The notes under the pieces were generated by a model. The model worked only from the letters and a program-made list of their open reading frames with translations, was not told where the DNA came from and ran no database searches. Position numbers and translations under genes: made by a program. From Chara braunii (lineage: Eukaryota; Streptophyta; Charophyceae; Charales; Characeae), in contig BFEA01000170.1 in the NCBI GenBank assembly GCA_003427395.1, positions 490,659 through 530,658 on the forward strand: a stretch of DNA of 40,000 bases. Reading direction: 5' to 3'. This document shows positions 9,429 through 20,988 of this stretch, piece by piece. How positions within the stretch are numbered: the stretch's first letter is position 1; each line of letters opens with the position of its first letter.

Positions 9429-12400
9429 TAACGGTTGTCTACTACCAATGTCCCTGGTGGAACGACATCCGGGTATGGGAATGTGAGAACTAGGCAAAAT
9501 GAGAAGTTTTTCCTTGAGCTTTTATGGTTAATCGTTTGATGGTATTGGATAAAGAGCGAGTGAGGGTGATTGTTTGAGTTGGTTTTGGTTGATGTGGTAA
9601 GGGTGGCTCGAGAGTGATAATTGTTTTGACCATGTGCTCATGTACTTTGACTAGTAGGATGGTAGTTGGAGTTGGCACCCCTTCTGACCCTAATAGTTTG
9701 TGGGTTTGGACGATGCTTTGCATGTTGATATGACGAAGGTTGGCGACATCAACATGGCTAAGCATGATTATTGTAAAAGTTGACCTATAAGGTGCCTATT
9801 ATGGTCGAAAGAGTTATCTGAGTGGTCATGAGAGCAACTTGGTACTTTTGCATTAAAGTGAGATCGAGGATGAGTAAGGGAGCCTATTATGTTATAAGTC
9901 ATCGAGGGACTTTGAAGAGAGTTAGGCTAAGGATGCTGAAAGTCTTTTATGAGCATGGATTGGGATCCCTGAGTCCGGGTTCTAAGCGGTTATTCAAAAT
10001 ATATGGCCATGGAAGTGTGAGGTCTGCCTCGAGTGATATAGGTATAAACGGCGGCAGATATGTGCAGGGAACACCGTGTTATGACCTCAATAGAAGAGAC
10101 TACGAAACGTAGTAGGCCTCATAGTACCTTCTCTGTGAAAAACATATCAAATCCTAGGGGCAGTAAGGATAATGGCAAATGGGCTAACACTTAGACTATT
10201 TTGCTTACATTTGATAGGGCAACGAGATGTAGGTGATGTTAGATCTTCACTTGAACCTTTCCAGGATTGGACCATCCACTTGAATCTATGAGTTGGAGCT
10301 AAGGACTAGAGACTATCTTTCTAAGGACATCTTTTGAGTTATATGATTGAACTCATCCATATATGTCAGATCTAATGTGAGTAAGCGTGCCTAGTGTCTG
10401 ATTATGTGAGACTATGTGCTTGATGTTATATTATCTGAATGGTTATCCTTGTGAAAAATATTTTGCATGGGCTACTTATCTTAGGTACGTATTTGAATTT
10501 ATCAGTCTGTAAGGATCTATATGAGCGTCTCAAGCCCGATTATCGACTTATGGTTGTTTATTAAGTCTGTGCATTTTGATTGCTCTTCAAATAAGGGTAG
10601 GGGCATTACGCAGAATCCACGTCTGATGTGGATTCATATGTGAATGGAGTGACTGCGTTCTCGAGATATGTTTCTTCTCATAGAATGGTCGATGTGCGAA
10701 GGTCTACCCCAAGAAAGTGTGCAATCCTATGTTATTGTTTCCCTGAAGGATGACTTTGAAGAAGTTATAATTTCGTCTTGTAGGTAGTAGTGAGACCCAC
10801 GCCGGAACTATGTTCCTGGTCCATAGTGGGGTGTTGTTATCTAATCCTATGTGATAAAATGACTACACTAGTAATGAATACGAGGAAAGTATTTGAGCCT
10901 TGTTAGACGATGGCCTATGAAGGAAGCAACTACGACATGCCACAGAAAGGTAGGGGGGGAATCCCCAACTATTTTTGTGTCAAGTGGGTTCACCCGAACA
11001 GGACGGGACAACACCACCCTAAGAGTGTATGGTGAGGTTGTTTATCTTGTCGGCAAAAGTCTGCAAGGAGAAAGTACTAGAATCGGAGGGAAAAACAGTA
11101 AGGCTTGATCTTTTGAGTGGGGCTCAGGGATCTGAGATGTTATCATTTATAAAGAAGGATTACACTGCCCCTCGACACAGTATACTTCTGTCAAAGTTAG
11201 AGAGTAAAAGTGTGGTGCTCTCGCCCGTATTATGATTGAGAGTGCCAATTATTGACGACCTCATCTCTGATCATGAAGTGTCTATCATTTGATATCCCGA
11301 TTGATATAAACTTATTATTATAAGGTATTTGTATATGCTTTGGGTAACTGACTAGCTTAAGTATAATGCATTTAATTTTTATGAATACTGTTGATGTAAG
11401 TTACTAAAAGTAATATATCGTTTTCCATGAGTTATTACGATTATGAACTTTTGATATATGTAAACGTATGATTACTATGACATATTACCTTTTCTTTTTA
11501 AGCTGGGTGGTCGTGACACTGGAAATGATGAATTTTAGTGAACGAAGATTTTAAGCTAAGACTTTAAGAGTAGAGATTGTAGAAAGATGATTGTCAGCAT
11601 GGTAACGGAAGGCGTATGCTGGACGTTTTCTGTGATGGGTAGAACCCTAACAGAGCGAAGGCAACTCCGGATGCCTTATGTTAAGGAAGATCCCCGTGTG
11701 ACCATGCTTGTCAAAAAGGAAGATGGACTTGAGGTATCCTTGCCAGACGAGTTAAGGAAAAAAAATATATCTCTTCCTGGTGGGACGTTCCGATAGACAA
11801 GGGTATCTTCATCTGGATCGAGTCTGGTTTTGATGATGATCAGGACTGTGCGATCGTAAGCGTGACCTTATATGCGCCGCCATCATTTTGGGTCTTGCAT
11901 GGGATTGAGTTGACACTTGGACATGGAAGCCTCCTTGCGAGACCATTAAAGATAGCTGAGGGAGATGTCGAGAAGTGGGCAAGAGGAAGGATCCATGAAG
12001 GAGAGGGGCTCGCGTGACCCATGTAGAGGTGAAGCATGCTAGAGAGTTTGTACTTCCTTCAACCCCGTTACGAGTCATTCTGCCTGAGTTCCTAGTAGAG
12101 AAGTGTTTTGGGGAATAAGCAAGGGTAGAGGCCGCAACAAAAGCGGCTTTAAAGGAGCGAGAATGGGGACATGCGAGGTACACGTGCGATTTAATATATG
12201 GTATGTACTTCGACCAATGGTTTTTACCCCCTAGTCAAGGACTTAGGAACCTAGTCAACGTAGTTGACGCATATACTAGCTCTCATGATCCAGATGAAAG
12301 AAGTGAAGATTGGAATAGATTCGGGCAACAGTAAGTTGATAGGTGGTGCCCTCATATTCTGCCAAATATATCATTCTTAGACTCGTTTATTACCTTTTTA

Positions 12401-12679
12401 CCATGCGATTATGAGGACCTATGATAATTGTAGTCACTACTACTGTTCGTTCATAACTGGTTTTGAAAGCTCTGCCTACATAGGTTGTATATTGTCCGTA
12501 GTACCCTTAAAGTTTAAAGCAAGGGTAACTAGGGTTTAGGGTTTTGTTGTGTGAGCAAGAAGATGGTCAGTATGATTAGAGTGCTAGCAGTTTTGTATGC
12601 CCATATCTGTTTTGATCTTTCTTGGACTGCAACTTGATGATTTATTGCTTGCTATGCGTATCAGGCCGGCATCAGCATC
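9429..12679. other. Decayed leader/internal retroelement sequence, no ORF supported
   Basis: Between the PBS and the gag relic. The plus strand is visibly rich in G and T and poor in C, unlike the GC-rich LTR before it. The open frames here are short and resemble nothing I know. I read it as untranslated leader and decayed internal sequence. Nested unrelated insertions cannot be excluded. Confidence 0.4.
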
Positions 12680-13589
12680 ATGACCGAAGAAAGTGGTTTT
12701 CCTGCTTTTGAGGAGTTCATGCCTCCCGAAGGTGTTATTATGTGAGTCGGTGCATGACTCGATGACTTCAGATCTCCGAGCCCTACTGTTCCAAGGAAGA
12801 AACTTGTCTGATTTTCTTTGCGCCTATTATGACTTTAGCCTCGCAAAGCTGTGGGACGAGAGAACCATGTCGAGTATGCTACGTTTTTTTGTTTGTGAGA
12901 GGCTGAGCGAGGAGGTAAACGTTTTCGTATTAAGGTAACGAACGTGAAGTGAACTTGAAAGCTTCTTGAGAAAAAGGTTTCCGGAAGAAGACGATCTCAT
13001 CAAGCGTCGCGAAATCCTTCAAATTGCGCTAGTTATTGGAGATGCGTCAGCACAAGAGCGGGTAGTTGATGAACAAAGAGAAGCAACGATACTAGAAGAG
13101 AGAATTGTGCAATTGGAGAACGTTAGAAGAGGCAAGCGGAAAGCTCCAGGAGATGCGTTGGATGAGCCGGCAGGCGGAGATGCGGACGAGATAGATAGTG
13201 ATGAGCGAGATCCCCTCCACAACAAGAAGACCCAGGGAAAGTGACCTAGTGCTCGAACAGGAGAAAGAGAAGGGGAGAGGGGCGATTGGAAGGAGGGGCG
13301 TGAGCACCCTAATCTAACCAAAGCCCTACGAAAGACAAGGAGTCGACCTCATGTGAATCCATATGATGAAAGTGGATTTCAAGGAAGGAAGGAAGATTGG
13401 GAAATAGACACTTGCAGGCATTGTGCTAGAGAGGGGCACATATTAAATTTTTGTTGCGAACGAAGGGTGAATGAGGCAAGTGGTCTAATAAGTACTAATA
13501 TTGAGGGGGATATCTCGACAGGGCTGGGAAACATATATCGATCCGACCAACCCTGGGGGCACGCAAAAAAAAGCTTTGCGGTGAGATGA
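12680..13589 (+). pseudogene. Retrotransposon gag relic with CCHC zinc knuckle
   Basis: A start-like ATG lies at 12680 (MTEESGFPAFEEF). After a frameshift near 12735 the main frame shows the gag core: LLFQGRNLSDFLCAYYDF, then LWDERTMSSMLRFFV and SEEVNVFVLR. It breaks at the stop at 12936, resumes with ESFLRKRFPEEDD, and continues as a coiled-coil-like Glu/Arg stretch (EERIVQLENVRRGKRK) to the TGA at 13242. The same frame resumes at 13353 and reaches the nucleocapsid knuckle CRHCAREGHILNFC (CX2CX4HX4C) near 13413-13454. Order and motifs fit Ty3-like Gag: capsid-like core, linker, nucleocapsid. Several stops and one shift make it non-functional. It sits ~3.3 kb after the PBS in the same orientation. 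No protease follows convincingly. Confidence 0.75.
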
Positions 13590-16468
13590 AGCATTGCACA
13601 CTGCCTCTTGACTGTGATTGTGAAGGGAAAGGATATGTGTGAGAAAGACCTGAAGATTTGAGTAGATCACAAACAGAAGCAAGAAACTGCAGTTATGTAG
13701 CTGCTGTAAATAGCACTGAGGACAAAGGGAAGAGGTTTCGCAATAATGGTCTGGTAAGGTAACCCGAGTTGCAGACGGAGATATGAGTGGTTTAGAGAGG
13801 AATCCTAATTAGATAGCTGTATATGGGGGGTATATTAGGACTGTCTCAAGTCGCGTTATTGGAATGTCACAGGCAGGTAAATCAACGAGTGACTTTAAGG
13901 ATAGTGTTACGTGATGAAAATTTGTTCCACCAGTATATTTGAGTGGATGTAAAAACCTCTTTAGGCTATCAATATACGTAGGTCTATCATTGATAAGGAA
14001 AGAGTTGAGACATGTTTCCCGTCTAGGGTGTGATGATTGTACATAGATAAGAGGTGTGGGAGGTTCGGGGAGTGACTTCGGTGTGTATGAGAGATGGACT
14101 CTCTAGCCTGAAAGTATAGTATGCGAGATTTGTATGGGACACATTGGTAACGCAGTGATTGCCTGGTGTGCTTTGTGTTACTTTTCAAATACTTGGGTAC
14201 GCCTTGGGTTTTAGGTGATCCCCCTTGAGTAAGGGGCGTGATTACGACCTGATTAAGACGGCTCGAGTCTAGCTCTGATTAGGGAGACTATGTTATTTGT
14301 GTGATACCTCGTTGAGATAAAAATTACTTGCTGTTGTTTTGAGTTGAGGTTGTTCAACTCTAAGTATATATATAACCCAAGACTATCTTTACTAAGATTT
14401 TTTGGTGGGATGCCCCAACTCTATGAGTATATATTGATTTTACTTGAGACTACTCCATGAATATGACGATCACAATCACTCTCACATGTGTGGTTTTATC
14501 TTGATGTTTGATGGTTTTGTGTGAGAGATGTATGAGAAATATCTCATGTATTGTGTATTTTGTGAAAGTGAATGACTGCGAAGTGTCTACTCTTTGGTAT
14601 ACTCGTGCGGTTTGCTCATGGGTGGATAGTAAGGCCGGGTATAAGAGGAGGAAATGAAGTCTGTTTTTGTGAAGGATGTGAAAATCCTAAGGGATTTATG
14701 AGTCTTTGAGACTATCATGCCGAATGTTTATTGTTGAGTTGTCATGAAAACCCATAAGTTGGCCTCTCAGTTTGAGTTGTTTATGGTTGAGACGCCTTCA
14801 AGTGGGAAGGTGGTCCTTTGTTTATTTGGAGACTCATCTTCAAAAAGAAGATGTTTTAAAAATGTCATGTGGAAGTTCATCATAGAGAGAGAGGGATGGT
14901 TGGGAGACCCAATGAGTAAGACCTCCTTCAAAAGGAAGGCGATTAAAAAATTTAATGGCATGGAAAGTTGATTTTGGATGAAAAGCATGACGAGACGGAC
15001 CAAGTTTTTGTTTCGTCGTTGGTGGAGTTTTCGAGATATCGCAAGAGCGGTTTATTCGAGAGATGTCATTGACATGTATGACTGTCTTGCTCTGATAAAG
15101 TTGGGAGGTCATGACCTTGTGAATCTGGCGGTGATTCTGTTTTGTGAAAGTGGAGAGGATGTCGTACTCTCTATGTTGTCCCATAGTGGGCTGGTAAATG
15201 CCTTTTATGTGTGACAGACCTTTGCGTAGTCCCTCAATAGGCCTGTATTATTGCGACACACTGTTCAGTCGCTTGTGTTAATCTTAAGACATTCGCAGGA
15301 ATACCAAGCTAACGGTAAAGTTCAACATTGTTAGGGCGCAACCCCTAGTATTGACTGCTGATCGGCGTAACGTGAGCAGAGGGTCCACGTCTCACCAAAG
15401 GAGTAAAGACTTAACGGGGTGTGACCACCTAGGAGGGTCTTACTTCTCGGGGGATGGCGGAGGGATAAGAGTCGAGTCAATCGAGTTTGAGGAGAGTCCT
15501 GATTGAATGCTTATCAAGAGAAAAGCCTATCATTGCGTAACCAACGAGGGCAGTACCACTAAAATAACAACGTGGTGGACCGTAGATCTAACACGATCAC
15601 CCAGACTATGTTGGGTCAGGATGAAGACCTGACCTTCCTGTACTAGACTGCAAGAATAATTTAAGATAAGATTTATGAATATATATATATATGGTGGTGA
15701 AAATTGTTGGGGAGAGGCAAGAATACCTTCAAAGGTCTCAGTTCGGACCCTCGTCCCTACGTATAGCCCTGCTTGCAGGGTAGAGACTAAATGGGACACT
15801 TAACGAGAAACCGACATTTGTCTAGGACAAAGGGGAGAAGACAGTTGAGAGGGCCGTCGAAACTTATGTTGTAGTACGTATGCCTAGTACACCGGCATCC
15901 TAGTGTCAGCACAGTGGAGACCCGTGTTAGATTCCTGGCAGCATATAGTTTTGTTTGGCATGGATTGATGGAAGCCTCGAACCGGAGTTTGTCGGCTAAT
16001 CAGATTGGTTCCTTTCTTGTCAGTATTTTAGGTTATGGATGAATTGGTAACTTTTTTATTTTGCCAAGTGACGGGGACGTCGCTTAATATGGTCCGATGA
16101 CCCGTCAGTGCGAATACCCTTACAAAGGTATCTACCCTGGTTTTTACGAGCGACAAAAAAATAGTTTGGTTTAAGGTTTACGAATACCGCGCGAGGCGGG
16201 GCTATATCTGCGACTTATGTTGACTGGGCGTTGACTAGAGCAGAGAGTGTGTGGGCGGGCAGACTTAAGGAACCCGTGATCTCTGTTCCTGTTGATGATT
16301 GCGAAGCCGACGTAGTTGCCAGCCAAGTTCTTATTTCTGATTAAACTAGAATAAAAAAGATATTGTCTCATTATTTGTGTGATTGCTTGTGACTTGTGCG
16401 TATGTGCGAAGGATGCCATCGATAACTATGTGATTTTGAAACATTTCAGTAGATCAGTGTGTCGCGTT
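13590..16468. other. Decayed internal sequence, no ORF supported
   Basis: Downstream of gag I looked for protease, RT, RNase H and integrase motifs on both strands and found none I could defend. The G/T-rich plus strand continues to about 15 kb, and composition becomes more balanced after about 15.3 kb. A short AT run lies near 15680-15692. Confidence 0.4.
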
Positions 16469-16566
16469 GTACCTGCTTATTTAAGTGTCCGTCAATACAA
16501 AACTCGACCTTGGGCCTGTACCTGCTTATTTAAGTGCTCGTCAATACAAAACTCGACCTTGGGCCT
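16469..16566. repeat. 49-bp tandem duplication
   Basis: 16469-16517 and 16518-16566 are the same 49-bp unit, differing only at TGTCCG versus TGCTCG. A recent local duplication. Confidence 0.95.
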
Positions 16567-17535
16567 AGCACGTTTGGTTATGGTGTCGTACTTTCATCAG
16601 GCAAATTCAGGGATCGAGGCCTGTGATGGCGTGGGAGTATTCAAGCGCAGAGAGGGAAACCAACGGGTTGAGGGCCCGACAAGGCCATCCCCATGGTTTT
16701 GCGGTCCACAGGGTTGCGCGGTGGGACCAAAGTGGTATTAATAGTTGCCCTTTCCGTCCCTTCGTCGTGCGGCTCTGCTGTTAAATTTTTGAGATTATTA
16801 TTTTATTTTTATTATTACTTTTATTTTTATCTCGAGAGGGGCGTGGCACCGGTTTTTTGAGTCGTGCGGACCACCGCATGTTCGGGATGTCGGTGTAGTT
16901 TTTCTAATCCTACCTGTTTTGAAACTCGGACTGAGAAGTTTAACGTGCACGCGAGCCAGTGGGTGATCAGGCCCACGAGCTAGGAGGAACACGAGCGGCC
17001 CGGGTGATTGCGGGAGACCACAACGGTGCTGCGGAAAGCCGTGGATTATAGGAAACCACCCCTCCACTTGGTCCTCGGAGTCTTATTTGAAAAATTTGCT
17101 ACTACCACCAAGATATGTGTCGAGGCCCCACATCACCTGCGCCCAACAGCAGGTCCAGCGCCCTCCCACTCGTCAGAGGGTCGGGGCCCTCATAGACTAT
17201 GCGCAGCAAGGCCGTCGGCCCTCAGGAGTGATCAAGTTGGGCAGGTACCTTACAATCTCCTCATTAGATTTCGGTTTTTCCTTGATCACCGCCCAACTGT
17301 CTGTATCAGTGTGCGCGGTTGTAGCACACATGACAGCGCACGGGGAGAGCAGGCGCAAGGAGGGAGCGGCCCGAGGGTACTGTGATAGTTGGAGCGCTGA
17401 GAATGAGAAGCTAAGAGAGGACCGGGATCAGCAGCGAGGGCGATTGCGGAAAAAGGAGTAAATCTGGACGTCTAACTATGCCAGGTGCGAGCGAAGCAGA
17501 GAGAAAGGCGGCGAAGAGGGGAAAACACCTATGGT
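16567..17535. other. No gene supported; AT tract at 16794-16831
   Basis: GC-richer sequence with a short ATTT/ATTATT tract. A plus frame at 17087-17461 encodes a charged C-terminal end (ENEKLREDRDQQRGRLRKKE), but the rest does not resemble a known protein and I do not call it. Confidence 0.35.
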
Positions 17536-17960
17536 AGAAGAGGAAAAAAAGATTCCATGCTCGTTTCTTAGTGAAATCGAGCGGGAGGACATAATAGATG
17601 GAGGTTTTCGGGGCGGGCGACCCAGAATCTGAAGACAGCTTAGTTAGAAAGTTAGCAGATAAGGAGTTAGTGAGAAAGTGGTCGCGCGGAGCTATGGCGG
17701 AGGGGGAAGAAGCGAGGGAAAAAACAAGGGATCGTTCTCTCATTCCTTCGTGGAATTGAGTAAGGAAGGATTCAAAGTGGGGGTTTTCGGGGTCGCGATC
17801 CCGATTTTATAGTTAGTTCGGTTAGAAAATCAGTAGGATGAGAATCAGTAGTGATAGGTAGTGTATAGAGTGAAGAAGAGGAAATAGCCGGTGCGAAAGA
17901 ACATATACCTCGTTCGATCTTCGATGAAATCGAGCGAGGAAGGAAGTTAATATAAGGGTG
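17536..17960 (+). repeat. Three degenerate ~175-bp tandem units, each with a hairpin
   Basis: The units share a hairpin around TTCNTNGTGAAATCGAG, and the first two continue into a GGTTTTCGGGG motif. Unit 1: CTCGTTTC (17560-17567) with GAAATCGAG (17573-17581). Unit 2: CTCATTCC (17739-17746) with GGAATTGAG (17752-17760). Unit 3: CCTCGTTCGAT (17908-17918) with ATCGAGCGAGG (17929-17939). CTCA/TGAG in unit 2 replaces CTCG/CGAG in units 1 and 3. Confidence 0.7.
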
Positions 17961-18969
17961 TTGGCTATAGCGGACACGAGGGTGTGGATAGATTCGGCGT
18001 TGGGGGCATACATCCGATAGTGCGACGTTTTAACCTGCACATGAAAGTGGAGATGGTGGAAACGCCGACGATGTATCGAGCTACATTCTAGTGAAAGATT
18101 CAGTCTGATTTCGTTCATCCTATCGATGGAAGTAGCACGGGGCGAACCATAAAATTGGATGCTTACCTGGTTACCGGTGCGTTGCTCATCCTGACGCGGA
18201 GTAGCCTCTTTCAATCTTTCTACATACATAACTGGAAACACATTGTATCTGTCCGTGTTCTAGCAGAGGAATCTTTAAGTTTAGGCTTTGTGCTGACGGT
18301 CAGATCACAGGCAGCGGTCGCAGCGGTTGCAGTCCGCACACAGAGAGGGAGAGAGAGAGAGAGAGCAGGACTTGCCCGCACCCTGCCGTTTGGAACTGGC
18401 TATAGGGGCAGAACGACCAATGCAAGTAAATCGAGTGCAGAGTATCGGACGCAGAGTTAGCGATGCGGGATATACCGAGAGTCGAACAGTAGAGAGGTCA
18501 GCCGAAATCTGAAGACTGCCGCCGGCTGAGGTAGCACCCGACCTGAAGAGCGGAGTGACAGCGGGCCAGCCGAAGAAGTACAGACCTAATGGTTTAGCAG
18601 TACGGGGCGCAATTCTGTCGAACAAAGAGGCATGAAGCAAGTTGCGGATTGCAGTACATCTGTTGACCAGTTTGCCACCCATTATGCCGGTCAGATGCCC
18701 GGGAACCAAGCGGTAGGGTGGACACTTTACCTGATGCTAGGAAAGGCTACACAGTCGGGGTAGACGCATACGATTTGGCTGTTGCATGACCACAAAGACC
18801 ACGTGATCATGTTGTTGTTGCGTGAAAGAGAAAAAACAAAGGTATTTCGGACCGTGAGCTATGAGAATAGATTGAGTTGTTAAGAAAGGAACCTTGTTGT
18901 GAATTGAGAGATCGCAAGGGAGTCAACGACATGCGTTTTAACTGTGTTTGACCAAGCTACTGTGATTTT
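17961..18969. other. No gene supported; short GA run near 18340-18366
   Basis: Mixed sequence up to the shared start of LTR-like copy II. No convincing ORF. I did not find a clear polypurine tract directly before 18970. Confidence 0.35.
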
Positions 18970-19499
18970 TGGCCAACATTGCGGGACCCTCAGGCGATTG
19001 AAGCTATCGAGGCCCTCTCCTGAGAGCTGAGTCTGTCCCTCTCCTGTATCTCGAGAATCTAAAACTCCTCCTTCTGCCTTTCTTACTCTAAAGTCTAGTC
19101 TGATTCTGAGAGGAGGGCGGCAGGCGGGGTTACAACCCGTAGGACCGCAGCAAGACTCTGTGGAGAGTTTGCCCACCGATTGTGGGAGCTCTGTCGGAAC
19201 TCAGGAGGAGTTCTGGAGGTAGGGAATTGAGAGGTAATCGTTTGTTTTTCCGCTATAAACCCATTTATAACCTCTACCTGTACATCTTGCTATGGTTGAC
19301 TGAGTAGACAACATGCATCCATACTTTGACTTTTTTGTTTAACTTTCAGGACAAACCAGACTTACTAAAGGGAATATATGTGCAACTTCAGTTTGAGTTT
19401 TGTTGACTGACTGAAAGCAGATTGTGAAAAAGGGTTGCATCTGGGGGAAAGGTGAGAAGAAGGTTGTATTGCTAGCGTTTAACTGAGTCAAGCAAAGAC

Positions 19500-20213
19500 C
19501 GGGAGAGTTTCCATAAGATTGGAGAGCCTCGTGTTATATTTATTTTCGATTGCTTGAAGGACCAGAAAAGTTCCCACAAGATTGGGTGGTCTGGTTGCTT
19601 TGACTTGCAAGGGCTGCTTGTGTTTGATTTTCAATGACCAAACATTTTTCCATAAGATTTGATGATTTGGTTGTCTTGTTTCTTTACGTTTTCTTACGTT
19701 TTATTGGATTCTAAAAGAGAGTTGTACATATTCCATAAGATTGGATGACCTTGACTCTCTTTTGTTTCATTCCAATGGAAAATTCAGGCAAAGGACTAAA
19801 CAGATTCCCATAAGATTGGGTGGTCTGATCTGGAGACACACATGTGCTGGAACCAAAGAGATAAATTTATCTATATTTTATAATATTTTATTTATGAATA
19901 AGCTAGTCATATATTTTTCCATAAGATTGGATGATCTGACTATAGTTTATCATTAACTGAATAGAGTATGAATTTGAATAAACTTGAGGTAACAAGGAGC
20001 AGGCTGAACCTTGATCTAAGAAGATCGGTTCAGTGATATGTTGCCTTAAAAGATTAAGTAAAGACAGTTACAGATAACTTGTATACCTAAACAGTTCAGG
20101 GCGACTAGGTTGGATAACCTAGTTATATGCCTAAAGAAGACAACAGTTGTAGTGCCCTGTACTTGTGCATATTCTATGGCTGAGCTAGACAGGTTCTCGT
20201 AAGATTGGGTGGT
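19500..20213 (+). repeat. Array of 9 hairpins, loop TAAGAT type (copy II)
   Basis: Loops start at 19514, 19577 (CAAGAT), 19653, 19736, 19811, 19922, 20017 (TAAGAA), a variant hairpin ACTAGGTT/AACCTAGT at 20104-20123, and 20200. The inner stem is CCCA/TGGG or TCCA/TGGA. Outer stems differ but pair: ACCAGA/TCTGGT, ACCAAA/TTTGGT, AGAGAGT/ACTCTCT, CAGA/TCTG, TAGTCA/TGACTA, CTGAACC/GGTTCAG, TAGAC/GTCTA. Spacing is 63-111 bp. Confidence 0.85.
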
Positions 20214-20529
20214 CTACCTCTACGCGTTATGTAAGATTGGTATAAGGGACAAATCATTGAAAGAGGATGAACTATTGTTTGACAAGGTTAACTTTGGGTC
20301 TGGTGAGAGTACTTACCTTTGTGGTTTGGTCTTGCATGTGGCTGAGTGAGAATACTACTTAGTCTAAGTTTCAATGTGACAGGTGGTTGCTTTAGCTGCT
20401 CGCCACGAGCTAGAGTGATAGGAGTTAGTTCTATTTCTGCATTTTCTAAGTTAACTTTATTTTACTTAGGTCATATTTTATATTTTATGAGATCATTTAT
20501 ATTTACTTGCTCTTCTAATAATCTTGGTA

Positions 20530-20690
20530 AGTGAGTTTCTCTACGGGAAACGCTGCCGAAAGTTAGTTAGATTTTGTCTTTTCAAAGTTCGATTTGTCCA
20601 AAATTTATGTATGGCTTAGTAAAAATATAGGAAGTCTCATTTTCTAAAGGGAGTGCTGCCCAAAGTTTTACTAATTTAGGGAGTTAAACA
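20530..20690 (+). repeat. GCTGCC-type module, two units (copy II)
   Basis: CTACGGGAAACGCTGCCGAAAG near 20540 (18 of these bases are shared core) and a CTAAAGGGAGTGCTGCCCAAAG form near 20645. Each is followed by an A/T-rich AATTTAG-like stretch. Related units lie in copies I and III. Confidence 0.6.
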
Positions 20691-20961
20691 AAATTGGACC
20701 TTGGGAAGTTGAAGTTATTTTTGATTCTGAGACATTCTGCCATAAATTTACCTTTTCTTTGGACACTGACTTAGGGGTAGACTTAGATTTTCTTGGTAGA
20801 CAGTATTGAGTAAGGATGTGCTATGGAGATTTATTCCCCATACACTGATGATTTAGATTGGGTATTGATCTATCTTATTGTGCATGTCTCTTTGATCGTT
20901 CTGACGAAAGATTGGGCGAGATTCAGATTGATCCCACGATGATCATCTTCTGTTATAACAG

Positions 20962-20988
20962 ATAATAGGTCGGTTGCCGATTCGTCGG
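20962..20988 (+). repeat. Conserved double stem-loop (copy II)
   Basis: An imperfect CTGTTAT/ATAATAG hairpin is followed by CCGA-TTCG-TCGG at 20977-20988. The same pair occurs in copy I (7924-7961) and copy III (25502-25540). Confidence 0.65.

Noticed and set aside
13930-14040. Retroviral-type protease after gag
   Set aside because: A weak VD...SLIRKELRHV resemblance exists, but there is no D-[ST]-G motif and the frame is broken.
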